Program-made: the position numbers and the translations under genes
In this document: piece after piece, positions 51,832-63,525 of the stretch
How the letters are laid out: each line of letters opens with the position of its first letter
Position numbering within the stretch: position 1 is the stretch's first letter
Notes under the pieces: generated by a model
Seen by the model: the letters and a program-made list of their open reading frames with translations, nothing else
Told to the model about the DNA's origin: nothing
Database searches by the model: none
From: Daucus carota subsp. sativus
Taxonomy: Eukaryota > Streptophyta > Magnoliopsida > Apiales > Apiaceae
Length of the DNA stretch: 64,000 bases
Assembly: GCF_001625215.2 (NCBI RefSeq)
Contig: NC_030383.2
Span: 13,280,779 to 13,344,778 of the forward strand
Direction: 5' to 3'

Positions 51832-52256
51832 GAGCATCTACAATGAGAGGTGCCAAGAAGGGTGTCAATGCATGTGGCATGAATGTTGGCATCCTCATTG
51901 AAGATGTTGGAGTGCTATTGGAGTGCTATTGTGAGTTGGCTTTAAGGTGTCAAAAGTTGGCAGCTCATAAAGTAGGGTGCCAATTTCATTTGTGGTTCTA
52001 ATAATACATAAAAGTAGGGTGCCAACTTCATTTGTGGTTCTAATAATACATAAAATATAGATTTGTGGTCCCAATAATACATAAAATATTATTTCTCTAT
52101 TAATAAAGTTGGCATCTTGGAGTACCAACCATTAGAGTGTATTTTGAAAGAAGGGTGCTAAAAATGATTTGGAAGAGTGTGAATATAAAAAATAATATTT
52201 TGAGTTATGTGTCAAAATTGGCACCGGTTGAAGAGTGCCAACCATTGGAGATGCTC
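51832..52256. mobile_element. Tourist/Harbinger-like MITE with internal tandem repeat
   Basis: 425 bp with inverted ends GAGCATCTACAATG / CATTGGAGATGCTC and TAA on both sides (51829-51831, 52257-52259). Inside, a unit of about 46 bp containing TTTGTGGTTCTAATAATACA is repeated two to three times (51990-52088). Confidence 0.87.
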
Positions 52257-52278
52257 TAAGACTCCTCTAAACTATACT

Positions 52279-52284
<6 letters not shown>

Positions 52285-52331
<47 letters not shown>
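52285..52331. repeat. (TA)n microsatellite, left
   Basis: About 23 TA repeats directly before AGGGCATAGTTC. Confidence 0.95.
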
Positions 52332-52334
<3 letters not shown>

Positions 52335-53286
52335 CATAGTTCAATGAGGAACTTATTAATCTGGGTAACTGGGTAACTCAACTTCAGCCGCACGATAAAT
52401 TTTTTTATAGTGTACCTTAGATGTATCCAATAAAACTGTTAAACACGTGGCCCAGCCCCTCATAATTCTCCCCACGTCTGTATCAATCCTTGATACTTCA
52501 GGTACATTCATTTTATAAAATAATACTGTTAATCTTATGTTTTAGTTTATAATATTTTTTATTAATTAAAAGTATTCTATTTTAAATTTTCTTCTCTATT
52601 ATTTAAATATTCAAATATTTTTATGCGGCATTTTTTTTTACAAGATTCTATATTCTAGTTTTTTTATTTTGATGGTCATAATTTTTTATAGTTTATATTT
52701 ATGGCTTTATCTTGTATTTGCACTTTCAATTCAGTATATTCATTTTGTGTGTATGATGTTTTTCATTTATTAAATAAATAAAATACTGAACATGTGAGAA
52801 AAATATAAAATAAAATACAGTACATATAAAAAATTTTCTAAACATAATTTTAAACAAATTTTCTAGTTTAGATTTATAAAAAAAAATTCACATAATTTTA
52901 ATTAATATAAATTTTTGTAAAATGTATAACCTCTTTATAAAAGACATATTTACATTAGAATAAAAAATTCACAAAATACATAACATAATATACAGCACAT
53001 ATATAAAAAAAATTGTAAAATAAATAATATTAAAATTTACAGAACACTTGAAAAAATCATGAAACTTAAAATATAACACAATTAGTATGAAAAACACTTG
53101 TTTGCACGTATAAAAAGCAGTTATAAATGTTGTATGTGCACGTATGAGAAAGAATAACTATGATTTAGGGCAACAGATGGAATCCTGTACCATGCGTAAC
53201 ACATAAGTCGTGTGTATCTAATAATCTAAAGGTTGAGATTGGAAGTTACTCAGTTACTAATTAAACCGGTTACCCGCTGAGAAGCC

Positions 53287-53289
<3 letters not shown>
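52332..53289. mobile_element. 958-bp segment bracketed by (TA)n tracts, micron-like
   Basis: Both outer ends read TATATAGGG when viewed inward (AGGGCATAGTTCAATGAGG on the left, AGGGGGCTTCTCAGC on the right, reverse complement), each continuing a TA microsatellite. Words GTAACTGGGTAACT and AGTTACTCAGTTACT are inverted near the ends. No coding frame is seen. Rice micron elements are known to sit in TA tracts in the same way; the identity here is inferred from layout only. Confidence 0.45.

Positions 53290-53352
<63 letters not shown>
53290..53352. repeat. (TA)n microsatellite, right
   Basis: About 30 TA repeats directly after GAAGCCCCC. Confidence 0.95.
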
Positions 53353-53355
<3 letters not shown>

Positions 53356-55530
53356 AAATTCCTAAAAAAAGTTTAAAGCTTAAACTTTTATTAAAAAAAG
53401 AAAAAATTAAAAACAATGTACATAAACTTCCTGATGGGAAGGAGGGAGTATCCATGTTTTGTATTGTGTTCTCCAATGAGATATATCAACTCAAATTTAG
53501 CTTTCTTTTTCAATTTTTACTCAATTGAATATGTTTTTTATATGTAGTGATATAGAGGAGTCGTTTAGGTGAGTTTAAAATAAATGTTTATTAATTTTTT
53601 TTCTAATTTCTAGATTTAGCCATTACGTTGGTTTGTTCACACTCTACGTACCTGGAACAATGAACATGATGAATTACTTTATTTGGTTATCACAGTTTGG
53701 AATCTTATACTTTCCACGTGTTGGAGTGCAGATTTCGGTTACATTTCTACGCATGATATTTTATGGTTACATAATGTTTAATATTTTAATTTCTTTTATT
53801 ATGTATTTTCTGTTAACTATTATCTTCTTATTATCATGTTTTATTTCTTTTTCATGATTAACTTTATTTTCTTGCAAAATCTAAATTTGAAATTTTGTTT
53901 GTTTATTTATGAAATATTCCAACTTTTTGAAATATTAATACTGAATTCAAAACTAACACACACCGTAATTTATTAATTTGAAAATTTATTATTAAAATAA
54001 CTATTACAAAGACATAATTAACAATTTATAATCCGCGTGTTAACCTTCTCCAAATCTAATATCCTCAAACTACAGTACACGTCAACTTATTCTTAAATCA
54101 AAACTGAATTGAAAAAAGAATGAGTTACACAGCTTAATAAGTAACAATTTGACTTATGGTTAATCTCGAAATTAAGTGGGCCTGTTTAAGAAAACATTAT
54201 TCTTGAAAATAATAATAATAATAATAATAATTGAAACACCTATAAAAGCGAACCCAATCCATAAATTTATTTTTAGAAAAATTCAGAATTTAAAACATAA
54301 ACAAAAATCGTATAAATATCACAATTTTTACTTTGTCACCACATTTTGACGATAATCGATACACTTTTTTAGTAACCGAGATCTAAAGCTCAATTATTAC
54401 ATGTCTTTGTAATTGCACACTTGTGCGTCTAATAAAACCGGTTTTGATATATAGAAACTGGGTCTTCAAAAATTCTCATATCTTGTATCTTAATAAATTT
54501 TGAAACGAAATTCTTATTCCTAAATCTCGTACAAAAAACCAAAGTTTATATAATCAATATTCTTTTTGAAGATAAAAGTTCCCAAAAATACTTATCTAAT
54601 TAACGTAAACTCAAAAATTCGCATCATATTCGAGCGTCTCCAACAATAGAAAACTTTTAGTTAAAAAATAAGTTGACATATCAAAAATAAAAAAATATCG
54701 CCAACTTCTTGAAAAAATCATGGTTAACCATACTCATCCCTTGTATATATTTGAGCCAACCTTTGTTGGGGTGCCCAACATCTCTCCGATTCGAACTGTG
54801 ATGTTGGCTACTATTTTTTGCGCCATCTCCAACAAGTAACTGCTTTTGATGCAGTGGTTCATAAAATTTGGTAGCATGTCACATAACCAATATCATTGGA
54901 GCATAATGTTTTACAGATTCGACAAAATTTACATAATATTTTACAGGCCAACTGTTGATGACAGAAATGGTGACAAGTGAATAAACGATAAAGAAGGAGA
55001 AGATTCACTTTATATATGTATTTGAGATATAAGAAAAGAAATATAAATATAAATTTAAATTTAAAATTTTATAATAAATTATCCAAATCAGATTTGACTT
55101 GTTTCATGTGAAAAAAATTCTACTAAGATCCATCAGAATTTCACCGGAAGGGCCAGAAGTGAAATGTTCTAAAAATTAAATGATTCAAAATACTAAATCT
55201 TTATTGAAAATAGTAAACAATAAATCCCGGATCGTTTGGATATCTTTCGATTAATTTTTCCACACAAAACAAAAAAAAGTAGCCCACGCGTCAAACGGAA
55301 TAGAACAGGTCGACTAATCTAGTCTATGACAAATATAACCTCGACGCCCTTTACCTGAAAACGAAGTACAAACGCACCCACCTCTTACTTTCCTTGCACA
55401 ACGACGATTATACCCCTGGAACACTTCTAAGCTTCTTCGAAACAAACAATACTCTGCTTCCAATTTCTACAGTTGTCTTTCCCTATGCTCACCTCTTTCC
55501 CGGAAGCCCATTACCACTTTCCTTTTCTAC
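53353..55530. other. AT-rich intergenic sequence
   Basis: No gene visible. It includes an (AAT)n run at about 54209-54232. The last 150 bases before the KIC-like gene are pyrimidine-rich and lead into its promoter. Confidence 0.6.
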
Positions 55531-55537
55531 AAATCCC

Positions 55538-55548
55538 CTATATATACA
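55538..55548 (+). promoter_or_regulatory. Probable TATA box of the KIC-like gene
   Basis: CTATATATACA about 80 bases upstream of the start codon, followed by a C/T-rich stretch suitable as transcription start. Confidence 0.55.
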
Positions 55549-55626
55549 TGTATCTATCTCCTACAATAATCATTCAGTCTCACTTCTATCTGCAATACAT
55601 ACAAGTCTTCTTATTCTATATATATA

Positions 55627-55983
55627 ATGGCAGCAACAAACAGTGCATTCCAGTTTGAAGATTCGTTGCCGATCATGGCTGAGAAGCTCGGTGGGGATGG
55701 TTTGATTGGCGAATTATGTAATGGGTTTCAGTTATTAATGGACGTTGACAAAAGGGTCATCACTTTCGACAGCCTCAAGCGAAACGCCGCCGTTTTGGGC
55801 TTACAAGACTTCAAGGATGAGGATTTGATGAGTATGTTGAAAGAAGGTGATTTTGACGGGGATGGTGCTTTGAATCAGATGGAGTTTTGTGTTCTTATGT
55901 TTAGATTAAGCCCTGAGTTGATGGAGCAGTCTCAGTTTTTATTAGAAGATGCTCTTCAACAAGAATTTAATCAATTTGTTTGA
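55627..55983 (+). CDS. KIC/PBP1-like single EF-hand calcium-binding protein
   Basis: An intronless frame of 118 residues. It has the family's typical build: a short variable N-terminus, the block GLIGELCNGFQLLMD, the linker ITFDSLKRNAAVLGL, and one canonical EF-hand loop (DFDGDGALNQME, about residues 80-91) with Asp at positions 1, 3 and 5 and Glu at 12, followed by FCVLMFRLSPELME. The related Arabidopsis proteins are KIC, which binds the kinesin-like KCBP in a calcium-dependent way in trichome development, and PBP1, which binds the kinase PINOID. Length and motifs are complete and nothing is broken. It stands alone; no co-oriented neighbour is within 8 kb. The assignment to family is firm, to KIC or PBP1 specifically not. 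Confidence 0.93.
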   Translation: MAATNSAFQFEDSLPIMAEKLGGDGLIGELCNGFQLLMDVDKRVITFDSLKRNAAVLGLQDFKDEDLMSMLKEGDFDGDGALNQMEFCVLMFRLSPELMEQSQFLLEDALQQEFNQFV

Positions 55984-56095
55984 GCTTGTAAGATTCTTTG
56001 TATTTCATGTTCATAATATTGTAATTTATATAAAAAATTCTTGAGGTTTATGGAATGTTATGCGCACAAAGCTTTGCATCTCTTTTCGTTGCTTA

Positions 56096-56776
56096 GAGCA
56101 AGTCCAACAGCTGCCTCAAATGATGTCCTAAGTCATTATTTAAGGCATTTGATCAAAAATATTGCTCCAACAGTGTCCTAGTGATGCCTTATATCACTAG
56201 GACAAGCTCTTCAAGCCCTATTAATAGGGCACCTCTCTCCTTGTCCTATCCAATATTTTAATATAAAATCTTCTACCCACTCTCTTTCTCTCTCTAGTTT
56301 ATATTGGCCCTGTTTGGAAGTTAGAGGATTGAGCAAAAATTAGAGGTTTGGGCTAAATTAGAGGTTTGACCAAAAGAATCATCTAATTTGGGTGTTTGGT
56401 TGTTAGCGGATTGTAATAGCGGTTTGAGCTCAATAAGCTAATTTTCAAAAAGCTAAGTGGAGGAGCTTTTTGGATTAGAGGTTTGTGATTGTGTCTAAAA
56501 AAATACAAACAGTTAGTTCAAACAGCTAACTACCAAACAGATTTAGACAAAACAGCTAATCTAAATCCGCTAGTCAAAACAGCTAATTAAATCCGCTAGT
56601 CAAAACAGCTAATGAATCCGCTATCAGCTAACCGCTAACAGCTAATTCCCAAACAGGGCCATTGTGTTTAGTGATGAAAGAGAATCTTTAATAATAAAAT
56701 ATTAAACATATATTAAAAGTAAGGCATATTTTATATTACATTTGAGGCTCCAACAAGGACACTGTTGGACTTGCTC
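56096..56776. mobile_element. Tourist/Harbinger-like MITE containing a nested hAT-like MITE
   Basis: Ends GAGCAAGTCCAACAG / CTGTTGGACTTGCTC with TTA on both sides (56093-56095, 56777-56779), 113 bp downstream of the KIC-like stop codon. The 56306-56660 segment is a separate insertion. Confidence 0.87.
56306..56660. mobile_element. hAT-like MITE nested in the Tourist-like element
   Basis: 355 bp with ends GGCCCTGTTTGG / CCAAACAGGGCC. Its right half repeats AAAACAGCTAATNAAATCCGCTAGTC several times. The 8-bp target duplication is not clear. Confidence 0.8.
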
Positions 56777-56779
56777 TTA

Positions 56780-59700
56780 CGAGCTTTTGCTGCTTTTATT
56801 TGACTTTAAGGTACCAGAATTAAGTATCAAACTGATCTGTACATCTGTTACATGAAGAAGCTTTGTTATTATTTTCTGAGGAAAAAATCGCAAGTGGGGT
56901 GGCAAGATTGTCAATTGTTATATCTCTTTTATAGTTGCGATATCTGTACTGTATCTAGATTGATTCTATTACGTTCATATGAGAAATTTTGTAGCTGCAA
57001 AATCAGGTGTGCCTGTTAAGCAATAAGGTTTGGAATATGTTCTTTCTACAAGAGTATTAGGAATGCCCTTACATTTGTTGCCAGTGATACACTGTCATTA
57101 CTGGTGTATGTATTACAGATTTATGGTCTTCACCTGCATTCCTTTAACTAACTCGTGTAGCTGATATTTTTACAGTTTTCAACAATATTGGCATCACCTT
57201 AAGTATCTGACATATGGAAGCATTGAAGCACACATCAGGTATCGATTGATTATTGCATCCTTGTGTATACTTTTTCGAACATGTCTTGATCATATAGTGA
57301 AAGCATTTTAAGATACAGGCTTTTAGATTTTAGGTACAAAAGATAGGTAGCCTGCCGGGCATGACCATAACAATTCTGAGCTTTGTTGGTTGATTGTGGC
57401 AATATCTAGAAGACTAGAACTTTTAAATATGAGTTACATTGCTGAACTTTAAAACGGAAGAGTGTACGTATTAGAGAGATTTGGAGTAGTTTAGACAATA
57501 TAGCAAACACTGTATGTGTATTACTTCTAACCTACATGTAGATATTGGTGTTGCTATTTTTTTCATTATAGCTCATTTGGTTGCATTAGAGTGCTTGGTT
57601 AGCTTATCTCTTATGTTCACCCTCCTTTTGGAAAAGTATACAGGACTTATTTGTTGAGTAATTATTGTGATTTTTTATCACTTGGACCATGTTTGTTTCA
57701 GGGGATTGTAATCCCGGACTATTAATTTATTTATCTCAAATTTAAAGGATTAATTTTCCATAAATTTATGTTTTGATTCATTTCTATGGGATTTATAATA
57801 CCCGGTGAGAGGAGGTACTAAAATATTACAGAAATGAATCATAAGATGGTTGAAATCTAGCATAGACACCAGTCCTTGAAATTTCAAAAATTAAATAAGG
57901 TATAGTCTTTTTTTCTTTTACTTTATGATGCATGTAAAATAACTTCACCTAGCTTGCTAAAAAATCCAACACGGACATAAAAATAAAACCATAACAATTA
58001 TTGAGAACATCTACAGTTTTATATGTGTTGATAAACTGATCCGTGTCTTGTACGGATTCATAGGAGGATAACTGACATGTCATTTATCAATACTTGGCTC
58101 TGATTAAGTTTTTAATGAGATCTTGCACTTTAACAAAATTTTGGTTGGTTAGGGTGAAAGTTAAAAACTTGAAGGTTAAACCGTAACATAAAAACACATT
58201 ATATGGTTAAGAATTCAGCTAATAACTGTAATATTATAAGATATACGATAGATTAACACCGGTGAAACATTAAAAAGGAAACACATTATATAGTTAGGAT
58301 TTTAGCTAATAACTCTTAGTTTTTCAGTATATAAGATTTAGGTAGAAGATAAAGGATAGATTAACACCTGTGAAACATAAAAAAGATTGGGATACGAACT
58401 TAAGTAACACTACATATTAGGTTATTATCCTCTGTAGTCGGGTGATCCCTGTCTCTTTGATCAATTTGTGAACTTAATGACTCTTTCGTACATTAGTGTT
58501 CCACACCCACTTGCTGTCCTACTACTTTCACTTTCACGCTGTGCTCATGTGATTTTTAGGGAGAGAAGTGAAATAAAGAGAAGAAAAGGGGGGGGGGGGA
58601 TTAAAAATTAAATCATCCGCGGGCTTACAAGTCTGGAGAGAAAAGAAAAGAAGTTTTGTGCTACTCTTATCTTCTGCCTGGATCTTTTCCATTTTGGAGA
58701 GAAATTTGTCCTCGAAATCTATCAAATCTTCTCATCCATTCTTTCCCTTCTCTTCCTCAAAAAAACTCTGCAGCATGGGTAGGGGAGAAAATTTCAAAAT
58801 TTTCTTCCTGGACCTCCTCTCTTCTTTGTTTTGCTAAATAAATCCGCTCTTTCCACTCATTTTCAACTCGGGTAAAAATTTTACAATTCAGTTAAACTTA
58901 TTGCATATGTAGTGATTCAAGTTGAAAAGAAATTAATTATTAAATTTTTATCAGGTTTTTTTATGAAAGTGTAGCCTGAGTTATGTGATCCAGAGGCAAA
59001 TCACCATTGCCTTGAACACAATTAACCAAACTGCACAATACCAATCACTAATCATTTATGCACTTGTATAAGGTCTACACTTAATGACTCTAATCAGCCA
59101 GCTCTCTAATGCAAATCACCTAATCTTTATATAAGGAATTACTTAAATTACCTAACTAGAATACATAGATCAACACTTATATAAGCAGGAAAGACTATCA
59201 ATTTGAGGTTGCAGGACATTATACTTGGCGGCATATAGTCTCAACAAAACCAAGGGGTAGTTAAAAAACCAGCTAGTGCTACAGATTTTCGTTCATATTG
59301 TTTTCTAACCTTTACTCTTTCTCCTCAAATCCCCCTTGAAGTATGCAATAATTCAAACTGAATTTGTCACTTTAGATTGTTTGGAATGAAGGATAGATTT
59401 GAATAATGACGAGGGAAGAGAAGCTGTTTTATTTGTTTGTTTTAAAGAAAGTTTTTAATTTAAACCCAACTTCTTAATTATGTAGTTGGGTGTAAAAAGC
59501 TGTAGCACTGTTCGAATTTGTACGACTGAAATTAAAGCCGAACTTTATATTTTACCTTGAATTTGGTTTATAGGGGCATTGCACTATGTATGCAGGCAAA
59601 TAATTAACGTATTTATATGCTTACAATAGAGATAACTATATATTTCAACTAAACATCTTAAAATATGAAGTATACACACTGAAGGGAAATAACTGAATAA

Positions 59701-59825
59701 GGCTATACCATATATGACCCTGGGCCACCATACTCTGACTTGCACCAATGCACACACAAACAAAGATCGAAACATAAATAAGCATATCAAAAGTGTTCTT
59801 TTAAAAGGCCGGCCAGTTGAACTAG
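56780..59825. other. Intergenic region between the KIC-like gene and the bHLH exons
   Basis: About 3 kb without a supported gene. At 57688 a GGACCATGTTTGTTTCAGGGG motif resembles one end of a transposon; no partner is seen. There is a G10 run at about 58590, and a near-repeat of ACACATTATATRGTTARGAWTT at 58195 and 58282. The open frames here are short and unrecognised. Confidence 0.55.
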
Positions 59826-60928
59826 TTAATCATACTGGTTAATAAAATTCATCATAAGCTCCTCTGAATGCAGGCTCGGGTCCCAGGAAGCAATGGTTGT
59901 TTTGTGGGTGCTTGAAACTGGAACTAGACATAGCCCTCTACTTCTAAGATCTTGTTTTTGCCCTTGCGAATCCTTTGAATTATCACAATTCTGCATACAT
60001 GCATAGCGAATAAAATGTCCAACTTGCATTTAGGAGCAATACTATTTAGAGTTACATATGTTATTTAAATATATATCATGTTCCTGGTAACAATACAGTT
60101 TCCATTTATCCTTATCATTCTGTTTCTCTATTTCTCCTTTTAGATAGTGAACAAGTCCTAGGCAGTGTGGTATATGTACTGGTATATTTGATTTGGTTCG
60201 AGTAGTTACCAAGTAAAAGATAATATAATCTATAACTTGGAATCAGCATCATGCCTTTTGCTAATACAGTTTTTAGAATAATGTATTTCTTTTTGACGGA
60301 TTCAACTAATAGTGAGCATCAAAGAAACAAATTAGGTGCCCTTGGGTCTGGATAATGTGATTTATCCTCGAGAATTAAAATAAAATTTTAAGACAATTTT
60401 ATTATAATCTCATTCTTATTCCTATTGGCGGGGTTGAATCCCGATATTTTAAGGACATAACAATTCTGTTTGAAAATTAGGTACCTGTGGTCGAATGGAA
60501 GCTCCACTTTCCATTGCCGCATTAGTTAATATCTGTCAAATTGCATAAGAATAATGTATTAAATGATATCTCGGCTGGAAATTATATATGTATATTAAAT
60601 TGTTTACTATTCAATATCAGTCCTTAAGGTATATATATTATGTCAATATTATCAAATAATAAAGTGAATTTCTGGAACTTACACTGACTTGTTCATGGAG
60701 AAATTTAATGTGTACAATGGTTTCCGATAGCACTGATGCCACATCAGTCTGAAATGATAATGTACAAATGCAAAAATATGATAAAATTTCTCTATACTCT
60801 AGTGTAAATTAAATTGAAAGTATGAATTAATGAACGGATAATTCACAAGCAAGTTTAATCACCTTTCCGAAAGGTGACACTATTTGTTGAAGCGGAGCGA
60901 TTACTTTCCCAAGTTTTGCTTTCCTGGC
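59826..60928 (-). pseudogene. 3' exons of a bHLH transcription factor (bHLH110/112/123-like)
   Basis: Four exons on the minus strand, 60928-60863, 60748-60683, 60532-60485 and 59990-59826, all in phase 0 with GT-AG borders. They encode ARKAKLGKVIAPLQQIVSPF, then TDVASVLSETIVHIKFLHEQ (loop and second helix of the bHLH domain), a linker NAAMESGASIRPQ, and the C-terminal SRGLCLVPVSSTHKT typical of this subfamily, ending at TAA. Such proteins bind DNA as dimers and regulate stress and developmental genes. The 5' exons with the N-terminal part are not visible between here and SRLK-e, where two MITEs and the receptor remnant lie. Either a very long intron continues beyond the window or the gene has lost its 5' end; the latter seems more likely. 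What is present is unbroken. Confidence 0.8.
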
Positions 60929-60989
60929 CTAAAATTTATGTCAAACAACCCCTTAAAATTTGGATGCGTACCAAGTAAAATGGAACTTA

Positions 60990-61353
60990 GAGCAACTCCA
61001 AAGGGCTCTCTAAACAAGCTCGTAAGTCTAAAATTTAGGAGCAAATCAAAAATTAGTGCTCCAATGGGCTCCTAGATGCTCTTTAGAAATTTAGGAGCCC
61101 ACTCTCTCTCCTTTCTTTTAAAGAGCATCTAGTAGCTCTTAACTCAATATTATATTAATTTCCATTCAATCTTTTCTCTCTTTTAGTTAACTTTTTCCTC
61201 TCATTTATATAAAATAAATATAAAATGTGAATAAGGAGCCAAGTATAAAGAGTAGCATTGGAGTTCTCACGTTTTCCAGTGTATTAACTTACTAGGAGCC
61301 ACATTTTATATTATTGTTTAAGGAATGATTTAGGAGCACCATTGGAGATGCTC
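60990..61353. mobile_element. Tourist/Harbinger-like MITE
   Basis: 364 bp, GAGCAACTCCAAAGGGCTC ... CACCATTGGAGATGCTC with TTA on both sides (60987-60989, 61354-61356). It lies 62 bp upstream of the first visible bHLH exon. Confidence 0.85.
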
Positions 61354-61376
61354 TTAAAAGTTTAGCTAGCTACAAC

Positions 61377-61740
61377 ATCTCCAACAGTGTCTTAAATATA
61401 CTCAAAAATTAATACAATATAAACTCTTAGCTATTTAAGACGTTCTAATACTCGTCATTTGCAACAATCTCTGTATAAATATCTCCTAAATCATGTTCTC
61501 ATATATCATTAGTAAATTTACTAATAGTAGTTGGATAAAGAAAATCAATATTATTAGAAAGTTAAAAGGAAGCAATGTATATTAGTAAAGAATGGAATAA
61601 GGAGAGGAGAGACTCATAAACTTGAGGAGGATAGAAGAACTCTTAAAATTTTAAGGAAGAGTTAGGAGTCTTTTGGAGCTTGGTTTTAGAAAATTCTCCT
61701 CAAAATTTAGGTTAAGAGCTTGATTAGAGAGGTTGTTTAA
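61377..61740. mobile_element. Possible second MITE
   Basis: Imperfect inverted ends (ACAACATCTCCAACAGTGTC / GAGCTTGATTAGAGAGGTTG) bound an AT-rich, non-coding segment directly next to the preceding MITE. No clear target duplication. Confidence 0.4.
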
Positions 61741-61919
61741 TACTATCTTATAGCAGTTTTTATATGTATATCTGTACTCCGGGATCATCATCCTGTCTGC
61801 ATGGATTCAATAGAAAAGGAAATTAATGGAAATTTTACTTAAGGGAGAAGCATATTTTTTTTGGAACACATCAATGGGGCAAATGATCAGTTCACTTGAG
61901 AAAGCAACTGGATATTTAC

Positions 61920-62941
61920 CTTGAAAACTTCCCCAACTTCAACTTTTCTGAGCTTATTACTGATTGTTAAATCGTTACTAGCAGCAGCTGGGATGGTTAA
62001 GGGTAATAGGGGTTTCTCTACATCTTCTTTGTGGCGCTTGGAGTTGAATTCTGTAAATTTTCTTTCAAGACTCCCTACAATACAATATTTATTAGAAACT
62101 TCATGTAACATGTAGATAATTTGCAGTGAAAAGAATAATTATATTTGTAGATAGTATGGGTATGAATGTACCTATGTAGGTTGACAGCAAAACTATGGAT
62201 TCATTTACCTTCGAATCTCATCAATAGTATGTGCTTTCTCTTCTTCCATATACAAAATCCCAAAATTTGAACTAGTAAAACCAATGCTACTAACATTGTC
62301 AACATCATCAGTAGTTTACTCCTATCTTTCCTCTTAGCTTGATCTAACAAATTCAAACAGAATTGAACATGAGAAGCCTGAAGGAGGAGTTGTTATACTA
62401 TTAAAAGACAAAAGATTTCCAGATAAATATCTTTAGAAGGCATCGAACATTCGTTACATTCCTATAAATTGTTACCTGACTCAGAGAAAGATACCCTCAC
62501 ATATAAATCTTGATCTCCTCTAGGAAGTTGTTGAATGTCAAAGAAACTCCCATACCATTGCAAACACTCTTTTTCATCACCCTTGATGTCTAGAATTGTA
62601 AAAGCCATGCAGGAGCAGTTTGCTAAGCAAACTGTTTTACAGTCCGGAAGCCTGATGCTGTCATTAAACTTGGATGAATTTATATCCGGCACTTTGACGC
62701 TAGAAAACTTATAAAATCCATCTCCCTTTTCACACATCAGTGGTTTTTCCATAACACATCCATGAGACGCCGAATATGGACTCTTGGAGTCACCCTGGCC
62801 GAAGATTCCCAAGTCAAATATCCGAGCAGACGAAAAAATGGTGACTCTATCTTTCAAAATTTGAGTTGAAGTCATGGTGTCAAGTGCGGAACATATGGTA
62901 GCTACACATGATAGGAATACAATAGCAGGGAACCTCTTCAT
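61920..62941 (-). pseudogene. SRLK-e: truncated S-receptor-like gene lacking most ectodomain and kinase
   Basis: The exons are 62941-62476, 62343-62209 and 62074-61920, in frame with GT-AG borders and phases as in SRLK-d, its nearest paralogue. Exon 1 has a signal peptide and the first ~35 residues of the bulb lectin (SSARIFDLGIFGQGDSKSPY), then jumps in frame to the Cys before the PAN domain (SHGCVMEKPLMCEKGDGF, LPDCKTVCLANCSCMAF). About 290 codons are missing. A membrane span (KLLMMLTMLVALVLLVQILGF in paraphrase of exon 2) and juxtamembrane region follow. The glycine-rich loop has decayed: the family's [10 protein letters not shown] reads LRKVEVGEVFK. No kinase exon follows. If expressed, the product would be a small PAN-domain membrane protein without kinase activity. 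I treat it as a relic. Confidence 0.8.
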
Positions 62942-63525
62942 ATCTGTTGTTGAGTTTGTACAGATTCTCGCTTAGAATAGATAGACTAGTAAAGAAGCTG
63001 CTCTGATGATTTAAGTAACTTTAGCAAGTATGATGCATCAGCAAATATATTAATAATTCAACTTCTATGATTGGGGTCTGACTGTGTATGCTAATAATCA
63101 AATATTTAAAAATTGGAAATTGAGGTTATAGCTGTGTAGGCATAATTTTGTTTTGTCTTGATAGTCTTTTTAAATCTCGAGATCATCCACTTTTAGTGTG
63201 GGTCTTTAAAAAGTATCTTAATTAAAAAAGATCAGATATTATAAAACAATGAAGTAGACAATCGAACTGGTAAAAAGATGATAAAAATTAAAGCCCTTGA
63301 AAGTAACCTATAAAACTTAAGATTTTCTGGGGAAGATGATCGATAAGCATCTATGAAACACTAGGATAAAAGGCTAGAGATTTTCCTCATTATCTTAAAT
63401 TTTGTTAATGTTTGAGAAAAACATAAATGTAACTACACTGACACAAAATATTTTGTTTGTGCAGTATGAGAAACCAGCATAACAGAAGAGGCCAAGCGAA
63501 CCAAGATGAAGGCTCTGATGGCTGA
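62942..63525. other. Intergenic region between the phytocyanin-like gene and SRLK-e
   Basis: 584 bp, AT-rich, no coding frame. It would hold the SRLK-e promoter next to 62942 and the phytocyanin-like 3' UTR at its right end. Confidence 0.6.

Noticed and set aside
53633..53857. Hydrophobic 74-codon frame
   Set aside because: Phe/Ile/Leu-rich product typical of AT-rich intergenic DNA; no supporting signal.
57688..57810. Possible transposon end GGACCATGTTTGTTTCAGGGG
   Set aside because: No matching inverted end or target duplication could be found nearby.
58656..58841. Short plus-strand frame near 58.7 kb, and its antisense partner
   Set aside because: Under 65 codons on both strands, pyrimidine-rich, no motif or promoter context.
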